Shown: positions 33,808 through 42,412 of the stretch, piece by piece
Layout: every line of letters begins with the position of its first letter
Position numbering within the stretch: position 1 is the stretch's first letter
Source of the DNA: an uncultured Coriobacteriaceae bacterium
GTDB lineage: Bacteria > Actinomycetota > Coriobacteriia > Coriobacteriales > Atopobiaceae
NCBI GenBank assembly: GCA_902780305.1
Contig: CACZFB010000006.1
Location: 1-64,000 of the forward strand
Reading direction: 5' to 3'
DNA length: 64,000 bases
Made by a program: the position numbers and the translations under genes
Notes under the pieces: generated by a model
Seen by the model: the letters and a program-made list of their open reading frames with translations, nothing else
What the model was told of the DNA's origin: nothing
Database searches by the model: none

Positions 33808-34896
33808 ATGGCTAACGACAAGGATCGTGTGTGGGGTTGCTTTATTGGGGGCGCTGTCGGCGACGCACTTGGCTATCCCATAGAGTTCATGAAAGAGGAC
33901 GAGATAGACTCCGTCTTTGGGCCGCAGGGCATACAGACCCTCGAGCAGGCTGCCAAGCTCTCCCATGAGCCTCAGGCGGTCTTCTCGGACGACACGCAGA
34001 TGACGCTCTTTACTGCTGCGGGCCTTATCTACGGGGCGGAGCAGGGCCGTACGCCCGACTCGTCCGACGTGTGGCTTGCCTATCGGGAGTGGTTTGCCAC
34101 GCAGGGCAACAACACCTACCTGGACGATCCCGCCCATCCCAAGCTGTGGCTCACGTCCATGGACGCCATGCGCCACAAGCGTGCGCCGGGCAACACGTGC
34201 CTATATGCCATTCAGGGCGGCGTCGCGGGTACCATACTGGAGCCAGTCAACAACAGCAAGGGGTGCGGCGGCGTGATGCGCGCCGCGCCGGTTGGTCTGG
34301 TGGCCCATTGCCTGCGCGGCCACGAGCAGTTCCGCAACTCCCGTCGCTACCAGTGGGCAACCAGGATGGCGTCGGAGTCGGCGGCGCTCACGCACGGCCA
34401 CCCCATGGGCTGGCTGCCCGCGGCGGTGCTTGCGCAGATCGTGGCACGCTCCTGCGCGGAGGAAGAGAATCTGCCCCTGTCCTTTATCATCGAGCACAGC
34501 GTGCGCAGCGTGGCCGCGCAGTACTCCACGTTCCCCGAGGCCGATGTGCTGGTGGATATGGTGATGCGTGCGATTGAGCTCTCCACGCTGCCGCATGCCA
34601 CGATTGAGGATGACCGTGCGCGCATCCACGAGCTCGGCGAGGGCTGGGTGGGCGAGGAGGCCCTGTGCATCGCCATCTATGCCGCCCTGTCGTACATCGA
34701 CGACTTTGCCGCGGCCATTCGCTGCGCCGTGAACCATTGGGGCGACTCCGACTCCACCGGTGCCATCTGCGGCAACATCCTGGGTGCCTACCAGGGCTTT
34801 GGCGTGGTGCGGGAGAGCTTCAGCCTGCTCACGCTGGAGCAGATCGACACCCTGCTCAAGGTTGCCGACGACATGATTGCCCTGGGCGAGCTGTAG
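33808..34896 (+). CDS. ADP-ribosylglycohydrolase family protein
   Basis: The 362-residue product has the all-helical ADP-ribosylglycohydrolase (DraG-like) fold markers: GCFIGGAVGDALGYPIEF near the N-terminus, SDDTQMTLF with the first metal-binding acidic residues, SKGCGGVMRAAPVGLV, ALTHGHP, and the second metal site WGDSDSTGAICGNILGA near the C-terminus. It removes ADP-ribose from proteins or small molecules. No ADP-ribosyltransferase gene was recognised near it. GGAGAGAGC precedes the ATG at 33808; the frame is open from 33733. Confidence 0.9.
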   Translation: MANDKDRVWGCFIGGAVGDALGYPIEFMKEDEIDSVFGPQGIQTLEQAAKLSHEPQAVFSDDTQMTLFTAAGLIYGAEQGRTPDSSDVWLAYREWFATQGNNTYLDDPAHPKLWLTSMDAMRHKRAPGNTCLYAIQGGVAGTILEPVNNSKGCGGVMRAAPVGLVAHCLRGHEQFRNSRRYQWATRMASESAALTHGHPMGWLPAAVLAQIVARSCAEEENLPLSFIIEHSVRSVAAQYSTFPEADVLVDMVMRAIELSTLPHATIEDDRARIHELGEGWVGEEALCIAIYAALSYIDDFAAAIRCAVNHWGDSDSTGAICGNILGAYQGFGVVRESFSLLTLEQIDTLLKVADDMIALGEL

Positions 34897-34907
34897 CCCG
34901 AAGAACG

Positions 34908-34937
34908 GAACAAAGGGAACAGGCGCTTTTGTTCGGC
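34908..34937. repeat. Family D-like hairpin behind the glycohydrolase gene
   Basis: GGAACAAAGG and CTTTTGTTC pair imperfectly 12 bp after the stop codon. It resembles the core of the palindrome at 32534 and likely acts as a terminator. Confidence 0.6.
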
Positions 34938-35052
34938 GTACGTTGACCGCGGCGACCCGGGTTCCTCCGGGGCGTGGCTCGTGGAGTGCCCCAAAAGCAC
35001 CACATTATATGGTACGCTTCTCTGGTATGTGTGTCGGTATGGGGGAGCAAGC

Positions 35053-36597
35053 ATGGCGATAATCAGGAACGAACGCGCGCGCAACCGGGAGCCGGAGGCC
35101 ATAGAGGAGCCAGAGGTCGAGGAAGAGGAGATCGACTACGACTGGCATCCCACCGAGGACGAGTTCGTGTCGCCGATTACCGCCGAGCAGTGGGCGGAGC
35201 TGCTCTCCAGCCCGTCGTTCGTCGAGACCGACCAGGCAAAGGCCGTACGTTGCCTGCGCGAGTATGGCGGTCCCGCAACGTTCCAACAACTGAGCATTCG
35301 CTACCGGGGTACCATGGGCCGCTATCGTCGCTGGCTGGGCGAGGCGGCACAGCGGGCGGGGGAGCGATTTGGCGTCCCTGCACCGCAGCAGGACCGTTTT
35401 GGCATGGACGAGTGGTGGCCGCTGCTCTATCAGACGCGCGCCACGGGCAAGGTGGGTGCCGGGATCTTCGAGATGATGCTTCGTCCCGAGGTGGAGGCGG
35501 CATTCGTTATGCTCGAGGAGCAGGAGCGAGAGGCGCGTAGGGCCGAGAACGCGCGCAACCTCAAGCGCATCGAGCAGCTTGAGCGAGCGCGTCAGGAGGA
35601 GCGCGAGCGCAGGGCGGCGCAGGAGGCCCAAGCCGCACAGGAGGCCGCGCGGCAATCGGAGACTGTCTCGGCCGGCACGGAGTCGGAATCCGAGCCAGCC
35701 GCGGAGGAGGGGCAGCAGTCTCTGGACCTGGTGCCGCAGCCGAGCGAGCGGGAAGTTGGGCCCACGCCGGCCGGGCGAGACATCGTCGTGCCCCGCTCCG
35801 CGGTCGAGACGACCGTGCGTGCCCCACAGCAACCACAGCCCGAGGACGAGTCACAGCCTCAGCCCCAGCCTGTTCCCGAGGCGCTGCCTGCACTCCAGGA
35901 GTTCCTGCGGGTCGTGGCAACGGAGCAAGGCACAGGCGGTGCGCGATTCGTTGGTGCGCCGTCGGGCCAGGAAGGTGCCCTCGTGGACCTTGCCGCTCCT
36001 ATCGACTACGCGCTGCGCTACGCAGAGCGCCTGCGAGCGGCGTTGGCGCCCATGGGTGAGGCGATTGCGAGGTTCAGCACCGCCCTCGTGGCGCGTGAGC
36101 TTAAGGATGAGTCGGTTGAGCGCCTGCAGGAGGTGCTCAACGGTCAGCGCGTTCCCACCTTCGACTACGTGGACCGACTGCGCGATTGCCTGTTCGTGAA
36201 CCCGACGCGCCTCGAGGTGATGGACGGCCACGAGCAGGGCATGCCCCTGTTTGTCTCGCTCGACGAGCTGGGCGGGCCCGAGGAAGTGGCGCAACTCGTC
36301 GTGGAACACCGTCCCGTGGAGGTCGCCTACGTGGTGGACGACGCCCAAGACCGTCGCACCGGCGTGATCGTGCGCTTCTCGACGCTGGGCTGCGCGCTGC
36401 TTACGCGTGCCGAGGTGCCAGCCCAGACCGATCGTCGCAAGCGTCCGCCGGAGCTGGAGGCCTTTGTGGCCATGGTGGACGAGCTGGACGAGTACGCGCG
36501 CGTGCAGGGTGTCGCGCGCACGAGCCGCACGATAACCGCGAGCCAGTGGGACGCACTCGTTTCGGGCACCATCTGGCCCGGCTCGCTGCTGGCATAG
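35053..36597 (+). CDS. Unrecognised 514-residue protein with Glu/Arg coiled coil
   Basis: I do not recognise the family. An acidic N-terminus leads to a domain at about residues 40-145 with ITAEQWAELL, MGRYRRWLGEAAQR, a WW pair and FEMMLRPEVEAAF. It faintly recalls the N-terminal domain attached to some McrB-like and HNH restriction proteins. A charged coiled coil (about 150-205), a Pro/Gln-rich linker (about 205-285) and a C-terminal globular region follow. No membrane segment or catalytic motif is evident. The C-terminus (TITASQWDALVSG) echoes the N-terminal ITAEQWAELLSS. GGGGGAGCAAGC precedes the ATG. Confidence 0.7.
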   Translation: MAIIRNERARNREPEAIEEPEVEEEEIDYDWHPTEDEFVSPITAEQWAELLSSPSFVETDQAKAVRCLREYGGPATFQQLSIRYRGTMGRYRRWLGEAAQRAGERFGVPAPQQDRFGMDEWWPLLYQTRATGKVGAGIFEMMLRPEVEAAFVMLEEQEREARRAENARNLKRIEQLERARQEERERRAAQEAQAAQEAARQSETVSAGTESESEPAAEEGQQSLDLVPQPSEREVGPTPAGRDIVVPRSAVETTVRAPQQPQPEDESQPQPQPVPEALPALQEFLRVVATEQGTGGARFVGAPSGQEGALVDLAAPIDYALRYAERLRAALAPMGEAIARFSTALVARELKDESVERLQEVLNGQRVPTFDYVDRLRDCLFVNPTRLEVMDGHEQGMPLFVSLDELGGPEEVAQLVVEHRPVEVAYVVDDAQDRRTGVIVRFSTLGCALLTRAEVPAQTDRRKRPPELEAFVAMVDELDEYARVQGVARTSRTITASQWDALVSGTIWPGSLLA

Positions 36598-36611
36598 GCA
36601 AAGCGCTGTCG

Positions 36612-36685
36612 TCGTACAAAGGGGACAGTCCCCTGTGTCCGGGGGACTGTCCCCTTTGTCCAGGGGACTGTCCCTTTTGTACAAC
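36612..36685. repeat. Family A palindrome behind the unknown gene
   Basis: TCGTACAAAGGGGACAGTCC opens the element and the complement GACTGTCCCTTTTGTACAA closes it. Two nested GGGACAGTCCCC/GGGGACTGTCCC arms lie between. It begins 15 bp after the stop and ends 33 bp from the stop of the convergent acyltransferase gene. The outer ends read GTACAAA instead of GTGGTA. Confidence 0.88.
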
Positions 36686-36717
36686 GGGTGTCGAGAAGGC
36701 GCTGCGACGAGTAGCTG

Positions 36718-38808
36718 CTAGCCTTCGGTGGTGCCGCCGGCGTCTACCATGGCCTGGGCCACCGCGCGGGTCACCATGTCCACGTACACGACGGCGCCCT
36801 CGGGCCGCAGGTGCGTCTCGTCGGCCCACAGGTATTCCTTAAGGTGGCCCTCCAGTACGGCGGGCCAGTCCACGTAGTGCACGTTGTCGTGGGCGTCCGC
36901 AGCCTCCTGCAACAGCTCGTTCGCCTGGTCCTGGAAGCCGTCGGGATTGACGGTGCCCACGAGGTAGACCTGACGGTCCTTGCCGCACACCTCGATCATC
37001 TCCTCAAGCTGCTCGGCCGAAGCCGTGGTGTTCGAGAAGCAGGCGTACACCACCACGTGCCCCACGACCTTTTGGTCCAGATAGCCCTTGATCACCTCGA
37101 TGGCCTGGTCCGGACGTCGTCCGATGTAGGTGTCCACGAGGGCGTTGGGCAGCCGCACCGACCAGTCGGCATCACCGGGCACCGAGTCGCCAATGAGTAC
37201 GGGGTCGCTCACGTCCTTGGTCGTCTCGGCCTTCGGTGCGTGCACGATGGTGTCGTCGGTAAGGGTGACCTTCTTGGCCTCGGTCTTCTTTTGGGTCTTG
37301 TCATCGGTCGTGGTGGCCTTGCCATCTGTGTCCTTCTTGCCGTCTGTGGTGGCCTTGCCGTCTGTGGTGGCCTTGCCGTCTGCGGCCGTCTTGCCGTCCT
37401 TGGCGCCCGTATTTGTCGCCTGGCCCTTGTTGGCGCTGTCCTGCGCACCTGCCGCGTCCTGCGTGCCCACGGTCCCCTTGTTGCTGCGTACGTCCCAGGC
37501 CTTGTCTGCCGACTCTCCGGTGCTCACAATGGCCTCCTCGGGAACGAGGGTCTCATCGGGAGTCGTTACGAGCGCGAAGGCGGCATAGCCCGCGGTGGCA
37601 AGCGCGAGGCTGGTAACGGTGGCCATGCGTGCGATGCGACCCATGTGATGCGTGGATGCGTCCTTGGGCCGTGGCGCGAAGGAACGCTCCACCAACCAGT
37701 ACGAGACCTCGGCCGCCACGATGGTCACACCCACCGCAAGCAGGCGCATCTTCCAGGACGTGGTGGTCTTGTCGGCAGCCATAAGCTGGAAGATGGGATA
37801 GTGCCACAGGTAAAGCGCGAAGGACCGCGTGCCCATGTAGGTGATTGGCGGAATCGACAAGATGTTGCCCAGCACGCTCTTCGGGGCGAGCAGCGTGGCC
37901 GCAAGCAGCGTGGACACCAGCGCCGCCGCGGCAAAGCCGCCATAGTAGTAGAGCGGGGTCTCGGCAGGAATCAAGGCCATGGCCAGTACCAGCGCGGCCA
38001 TCGACAAGAGCCCGGCCAGGTGCGCGAAGGTCGTGGCACGGTAGCGCTGCCCCCGCGCGTTGCGTCGGCGGGCGCCCACGGGCTGCACGAGCAGGCGCTT
38101 TGCCACGACGGGCACCTTGCCGGCAGGAAAGGCCAGCGCCAGCCAGGAGCCCAACAGAAGCGCGAAGGCGCGCGCGTCCGTGCCGTAGTACACGCGGTTC
38201 ACGTCGCCCCATAGGTAAAACGCCACGCCCATCCACACGGCGGATGCCACGGCGAGCAGCAGGCTCAGCCTGCGGGCGAACACCTTGCCCACGCGCAGCG
38301 AGAGCATGAGCAGCGCGGACCACACCAGGAAGAACTGCATGTCGACGCCCATATACCACAGGTGCAGCAGGGGAGAAGGGCCGCCTATCTGGCTGAAGTA
38401 CGACGTGCCCCGCACAATGTACGACCAGTTAAGAAAGAAACCGAGCGCGGGTAGGACGTCGGGTCGCATCTTGGTGAGCAGCACGTGGTTGAGAGTCCCG
38501 CACAGCGCACCGGTAACCACCACGAGCACGACCACCGACGGCACGATGCGTCGGATGCGCCGCCACCAGGTTTGCAGCAGGCTGCGCAGGTGCGACGTGT
38601 CGGTGCCGTCGTGGGCGCGCGTTACGGCCGTGGTGGCAAAGTAGCCCCCCAGCACGAAGAAGACAATGACGCCCAAGTGCCCGCTGGGCATCCAGGGAAG
38701 CCTGAGGTGGTAGAGCATGATGGCCACGATGGCAACGGCGCGAAGCCCGTCGAGGGCTCGTATGCGCGGACGTGCGGCAGGCGATGCGGGGGTTCGTTTG
38801 GGCTGCAT
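36718..38808 (-). CDS. OatA-like acyltransferase 3 fused to an SGNH domain
   Basis: The 696-residue product has an acyltransferase-3 membrane half (RALDGLRAVAIVAIMLYHL, then HLGVIVFFVLGGYF, about ten helices to about residue 420). A Lys/Asp/Thr-rich linker follows with repeated DGKATT units (about 455-510). The extracytoplasmic SGNH domain has LIGDSVPGDADW (nucleophile Ser) and ADETHLRPEGA (Asp/His). This layout matches peptidoglycan or surface-polysaccharide O-acetyltransferases such as OatA. Peptidoglycan acetylation, giving lysozyme resistance, is likely but not proved. AAGGAGTGATAC precedes the ATG. Confidence 0.88.
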   Translation of the reverse strand: MQPKRTPASPAARPRIRALDGLRAVAIVAIMLYHLRLPWMPSGHLGVIVFFVLGGYFATTAVTRAHDGTDTSHLRSLLQTWWRRIRRIVPSVVVLVVVTGALCGTLNHVLLTKMRPDVLPALGFFLNWSYIVRGTSYFSQIGGPSPLLHLWYMGVDMQFFLVWSALLMLSLRVGKVFARRLSLLLAVASAVWMGVAFYLWGDVNRVYYGTDARAFALLLGSWLALAFPAGKVPVVAKRLLVQPVGARRRNARGQRYRATTFAHLAGLLSMAALVLAMALIPAETPLYYYGGFAAAALVSTLLAATLLAPKSVLGNILSIPPITYMGTRSFALYLWHYPIFQLMAADKTTTSWKMRLLAVGVTIVAAEVSYWLVERSFAPRPKDASTHHMGRIARMATVTSLALATAGYAAFALVTTPDETLVPEEAIVSTGESADKAWDVRSNKGTVGTQDAAGAQDSANKGQATNTGAKDGKTAADGKATTDGKATTDGKKDTDGKATTTDDKTQKKTEAKKVTLTDDTIVHAPKAETTKDVSDPVLIGDSVPGDADWSVRLPNALVDTYIGRRPDQAIEVIKGYLDQKVVGHVVVYACFSNTTASAEQLEEMIEVCGKDRQVYLVGTVNPDGFQDQANELLQEAADAHDNVHYVDWPAVLEGHLKEYLWADETHLRPEGAVVYVDMVTRAVAQAMVDAGGTTEG

Positions 38809-38843
38809 GTATCACTCCTTACGTGCAGCTCCATTGTATCCGA

Positions 38844-38917
38844 GTGAGAAAAGGGGCCAAACCCCTTTTCTCACTTTTGCGCAAAATGAGAAAAGGGGGT
38901 TTGGCCCCTTTTCTCAC
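38844..38917. repeat. Double family C palindrome overlapping the nrdG stop codon
   Basis: Two family C units face each other: GTGAGAAAAGGGG...CTCACTTTTGC and GCAAAATGAGAAAAGG...CTCAC. Together they make a near-perfect inverted repeat of about 37 bp per side. The TGA stop of nrdG (38914-38916, minus strand) lies inside the last arm. The other end is 36 bp upstream of the acyltransferase start. Confidence 0.9.
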
Positions 38918-39462
38918 CAGCTGCGCTTCGAGAAGAACGAGCCGTCCTGCCATGGTACGACCTCGCCTGCCTCGAGGCTGGCGGCGACGTCGATCAGGCG
39001 CTGGTTGGCCGACCCGCGAAAGCGCAACGTGATGTCCTTCTGCGCCTCCACGAATGGCCCGTCCACCAGGACGTGCAGGCACGAGAGAATGCGGTCCAGG
39101 TCCTCCGTGTGTGCGCGGCAGGCGTCGCATGCGAGGTCCTCCCACACGAAGCCGGTCCACAGCCAGATGTCCTTGGTTGGGGCCTCCGCACGCACGCGCT
39201 CGAGGAAGGGGGCGAGCACGGCCTGGTTCTCGGGCTCGAGCGGCTCGCCGCCGAGCACCGAGAGCCCGTCCACATACGGTGTGCGCAGCGATTCGACGAT
39301 GCGGTCGGCGACGTCTTGTCCAAACGGCTCGCCGGCGGCAAAGTTCCATGCCACCTCGTTGAAGCATCCGGGGCATCGGTGCCGGCACCCCGAGACAAAC
39401 AGGGACGTGCGCACGCCGACGCCGTTGGCGATGTCACACTCCTTTATCTCCGCATAGTTCAT
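38914..39462 (-). CDS. nrdG: Anaerobic ribonucleoside-triphosphate reductase activating protein
   Basis: The 182-residue product has the radical-SAM cluster motif CRHRCPGC (CxxxCxxC) near residues 26-33, then VLGGEPL and WLWTGFVWEDL, as in NrdG. It generates the glycyl radical on NrdD using S-adenosylmethionine and a 4Fe-4S cluster. AGGAGGACTC precedes the ATG. It lies 307 bp downstream of nrdD on the same strand, separated by two large palindromes, so partial read-through or a separate promoter must provide expression. Confidence 0.95.
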   Translation of the reverse strand: MNYAEIKECDIANGVGVRTSLFVSGCRHRCPGCFNEVAWNFAAGEPFGQDVADRIVESLRTPYVDGLSVLGGEPLEPENQAVLAPFLERVRAEAPTKDIWLWTGFVWEDLACDACRAHTEDLDRILSCLHVLVDGPFVEAQKDITLRFRGSANQRLIDVAASLEAGEVVPWQDGSFFSKRSW

Positions 39463-39478
39463 GAGTCCTCCTTGGGGC

Positions 39479-39551
39479 GGGGCCGGCCTTGTGGCTTCGT
39501 GCTCAAACAGCTGCTGCGCAGAACTGCGCGCGGAGCCACAAGGCCGGCCCC
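39479..39551. repeat. 18-bp perfect inverted repeat (family E, first)
   Basis: GGGGCCGGCCTTGTGGCT at 39479-39496 and its exact complement at 39534-39551 flank 37 bp. It starts 17 bp upstream of the nrdG start codon, so a folded form could affect nrdG translation or transcription. Confidence 0.85.
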
Positions 39552-39687
39552 AATCGTCGCAGCCACCGCCAACGGGGTTGGGCTGCAGGCACTACCGCGA
39601 AAAAAGATGGCGCGTCGCTTCGCGACGCCCAATACAGGGAGGCCGAAGGCCACACACACTTCTCCTCCAGCCACGCATGGCTGTAGA

Positions 39688-39764
39688 GCGCGAACGCGCC
39701 TCTGTTCCACGCAAGTTCTTGCGAAGCAAGCTGCTCGAAGCGTGGAACAGAGGCGCGTTCGCGC
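39688..39764. repeat. 25-bp perfect inverted repeat behind nrdD (family E, second)
   Basis: GCGCGAACGCGCCTCTGTTC (with five more bases) at 39688-39712 and its exact complement at 39740-39764 flank 27 bp that contain a smaller hairpin, TTGCGAAGCAA. It ends 5 bp from the nrdD stop, as expected of a terminator or attenuator between nrdD and nrdG. Confidence 0.88.
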
Positions 39765-39769
39765 GAACA

Positions 39770-41983
39770 TTACAGATGCAGCACTCGGTCGCGGATCTCT
39801 TCCGTACGTCCTTGGTTCCAGAACTGCGTTCCGATGTAGCCGCACGTGCGCCGCGCCACGTTCATCTTGGACTGGTCGCGGTTGCCGCAGTGTGGGCACT
39901 CCCACACGAGCTTGCCGTCGTCCTCCACGATGTTGATCTGCCCGTCGAAGCCGCATACCTGGCAGTAGTCGCTCTTGGTGTTGAGCTCGGCGTACATGAT
40001 GTGGTTGTAGATAAACTGCATCACGCGAATGACGGCCTCGAGGTTGTCCTGCATGTCGGGCACCTCCACGTAGGAGATGGCTCCGCCGGGGGAGAGATGC
40101 TGGAACGTGCTCTCAAACTGCAGCTTGGTAAAGGCGTCGATCTCCTCGGTAACGTGGACGTGGTAGCTGTTGGTGATGTAGCCCTTGTCGGTGACGCCGG
40201 GGACGATGCCAAAGCGGCGCTGCAGGCATTTGGCGAACTTGTAGGTAACGGACTCGATGGGGGTGCCGTAGATGGAGTAGTCGATGTTCTCGATGGCCTT
40301 CCACTCGGCGCAGCGGTCGTTCATGTGCTGCATGATGGAGAGGGCGAAGTCGGTGGCGTGCGGGTCGGTGTGCGAGTAGCCCGTCATGTACTTCACGCAC
40401 TCATAGAGGCCGGCGTAGCCCAGGCTGATGGTGGAGTAGCCGCCGTAGAGCAGCGGGTCGATGGCCTCGCCCTTGTTGAGGCGAGCCAGCGCGCCATGCT
40501 GCCATAGGATGGGAGCCGCATCGGAGAGCGTGCCCAGCAGGCGCTCGTGGCGGGCGCGCAGCGCACGGTGGCACAGGTCCAGGCGCTCGTCGAACACCTC
40601 CCAGAACTTGTCCATGTCGCGGCCAGACGAGAGGGCGACATCGGGCAGGTTGATGGTGACGACGCCCTGGTTGAAGCGACCGTAGTACTTGGGCTTGCCT
40701 GGCTCGTAGTTGCCGGCGCGTGCCACGTTGTCGTAGCCGTTGCCCGAGCGGTCCGGCGTGAGGAAGGAGCGGCAGCCCATGCAGGTGTAGCAGTCGCCCT
40801 CGCCGTTGCCATTGATCTTGAGCTTGAGCATCATCTTCTCGGAGATGTAGTCGGGCACCATGCGCTTTGCCGTGCACTTGGCGGCCATCTGCGTGAGGTA
40901 GAAGTAGGGGCTGCCCTCGTAGACGTTGTCCTCCTCCAGCACGTAGATGAGCTTGGGGAATGCCGGGGTAATCCACACGCCCTTCTCGTTCTTCACGCCC
41001 TGGTGACGCTGCTTGAGCATCTCCTCGATGATGAGGGCAAGGTCGGCCTTCTCCTGTGCGTTGCGCGCCTCGTTGAGGTACATGAGCACGGTGATGAAGG
41101 GCGCCTGACCGTTGGTGGTCATGAGGGTGACTACCTGGTACTGGATGGTTTGCACGCCGCGTGCGACCTCCTCGCGCAGGCGCTTCTCCACCATGGTGTC
41201 GATCTGGTCGGGCGTGGCATGGTAACCGATGGCCTCCATCTCGGCGTACACCGAGCGGCGGATCTTCTTGCGGCTCACGTCGACGAAGGGTGCGAGGTGC
41301 GTGAGGCTGATGGACTGGCCGCCGTACTGGCAGCTGGCCACCTGCGCGATGATCTGCGTGGCGATGTTGCAGGCCGTGGAGAACGAGTGCGGGCGCTCAA
41401 TGAGCGTGCCGCTGATGACGGTACCGTTTTGCAGCATGTCGTCGAGGTTGATGAGGTCGCAGTTGTGCATGTGCTGCGCGAAGTAGTCGGAGTCGTGGAA
41501 GTGGATGAGACCGTCGTTGTGGGCCTGCACCACGTCCTCGGGCAGAAGCTCGCGCATGGTGAGGTCCTTGGAGACCTCGCCGGCCATGTAGTCACGCTGC
41601 ACCGACACGACGGTGGGGTTCTTGTTGGAGTTCTCCTGCTTCACTTCCTCGTTGTTTGACTCGATGAGCGTGAGAATCTTGTCGTCGGTGGTGTTCTTGT
41701 GACGCTTCTGGTTTTGGAGGTAGCGGTAGATGATGTAGCGACGGGCAACCTCAAAGTGGTCGAGTGCCATGAGCTGGTCCTCAACGAGGTCCTGGACCTC
41801 CTCGACCGTAACGGTGTGTCCGGCCTCGGCACACTGGTCCTCGACGTTGAGCGCCGCAAACTGAATCTCGCGCTCGGTAAGGCGCGCCTCCTCGGGAGCC
41901 TCGCCGTTCGCGCCGGTGATGGCGTTTACGATCTTGCTCGTATCGAAGTTTTCTTCCGACCCGTTGCGTTTGATGATTTTCAT
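39770..41983 (-). CDS. nrdD: Anaerobic (class III) ribonucleoside-triphosphate reductase
   Basis: The 737-residue product starts with an ATP-cone (residues 2-90, MKIIKRNGSEENFD). The catalytic domain carries the active-site Cys region TCMGCRSFL. The C-terminus has the zinc ligands CQVCG and CPHCG and the glycyl-radical motif RRTCGYIG (Gly715). It makes deoxyribonucleotides without oxygen. The ATG at 41983 is preceded by GAGGAGCGGGC; the open frame to 42223 runs through promoter DNA. Two NrdR boxes lie upstream. No aerobic RNR was seen in the window. Confidence 0.97.
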   Translation of the reverse strand: MKIIKRNGSEENFDTSKIVNAITGANGEAPEEARLTEREIQFAALNVEDQCAEAGHTVTVEEVQDLVEDQLMALDHFEVARRYIIYRYLQNQKRHKNTTDDKILTLIESNNEEVKQENSNKNPTVVSVQRDYMAGEVSKDLTMRELLPEDVVQAHNDGLIHFHDSDYFAQHMHNCDLINLDDMLQNGTVISGTLIERPHSFSTACNIATQIIAQVASCQYGGQSISLTHLAPFVDVSRKKIRRSVYAEMEAIGYHATPDQIDTMVEKRLREEVARGVQTIQYQVVTLMTTNGQAPFITVLMYLNEARNAQEKADLALIIEEMLKQRHQGVKNEKGVWITPAFPKLIYVLEEDNVYEGSPYFYLTQMAAKCTAKRMVPDYISEKMMLKLKINGNGEGDCYTCMGCRSFLTPDRSGNGYDNVARAGNYEPGKPKYYGRFNQGVVTINLPDVALSSGRDMDKFWEVFDERLDLCHRALRARHERLLGTLSDAAPILWQHGALARLNKGEAIDPLLYGGYSTISLGYAGLYECVKYMTGYSHTDPHATDFALSIMQHMNDRCAEWKAIENIDYSIYGTPIESVTYKFAKCLQRRFGIVPGVTDKGYITNSYHVHVTEEIDAFTKLQFESTFQHLSPGGAISYVEVPDMQDNLEAVIRVMQFIYNHIMYAELNTKSDYCQVCGFDGQINIVEDDGKLVWECPHCGNRDQSKMNVARRTCGYIGTQFWNQGRTEEIRDRVLHL

Positions 41984-42113
41984 GCCCGCTCCTCGGTCCC
42001 GTTGGTGTAGAATGCACGAGTTGCTGGTCGTTTGGCCGCTGTTTGCTGCTGCCCTGCTGCGTTGTGGTGTGCACTCGTTTTTTCCGCCACATCTTGTGTC
42101 GCAACCTACTATG

Positions 42114-42129
42114 CCACAATCTCTTGTGT
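42114..42129 (-). promoter_or_regulatory. NrdR box, nrdD-proximal
   Basis: CCACAATCTCTTGTGT fits the palindromic NrdR consensus ACACTATATATAGTGT-like sites with matching CACAA/TTGTG arms. It is paired with a second site starting 32 bp away, the three-helical-turn spacing NrdR needs. A weaker third site may lie at 42084-42099. Confidence 0.7.
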
Positions 42130-42145
42130 TGAAAGTCGCTAAAAA

Positions 42146-42161
42146 CCACAATATGTTGTTG
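42146..42161 (-). promoter_or_regulatory. NrdR box, nrdD-distal
   Basis: CCACAATATGTTGTTG has the CACAATAT core and a slightly weaker right arm. It is 32 bp from the proximal box, start to start. NrdR represses RNR genes when dATP is high; nrdR itself is not in the window. Confidence 0.65.
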
Positions 42162-42293
42162 AGAAGTCCGTTGATTGGCTGTAGATAACTCGCGTTGGCG
42201 CAGGTCGGATTGACGCCCCACATTAAATTTCACACCACCAATTTTTTTCCGCTATTTTTTTGCGGTCGCATTCTCTCCATCCTGCCGACCGCC

Positions 42294-42412
42294 GGTGGTA
42301 CGCGGGGGACAGTCCCCTGGACAAAAGGGACAGTCCCCTGGACACAAGGGACAGTCCCCTGGACACAAGGGACAGTCCCCTGGACACAGGGGACAGTCCC
42401 CCGCGTACCACC
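42294..42412. repeat. Long family A element with tandem GGGACAGTCCCCTGGACA units
   Basis: The element is bounded by GGTGGTACGCGGGGGACAG and its complement. About four to five copies of a 21-bp unit (GGGACAGTCCCCTGGACACAA, with AAA variants) lie between. The right side does not mirror the left, so it is a tandem expansion of one arm. It lies about 310 bp upstream of nrdD and 95 bp before the DUF4430 gene. Confidence 0.92.

Larger units (their letters stand above)
39463..39769. other. Intergenic region between nrdD and nrdG with two long palindromes
   Basis: The 307-bp gap holds the inverted repeats at 39479-39551 and 39688-39764. The stretch between them (39552-39687) contains a GCGTCGC/GCGACGC hairpin near 39612-39630 and no credible ORF. 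It may be the remnant of a small mobile element. Confidence 0.55.

Noticed and set aside
42294-42412. Possible CRISPR array
   Set aside because: The regular 21-bp units have no spacers of distinct sequence between them, are palindromic and form part of the dispersed family A. No cas gene is near.
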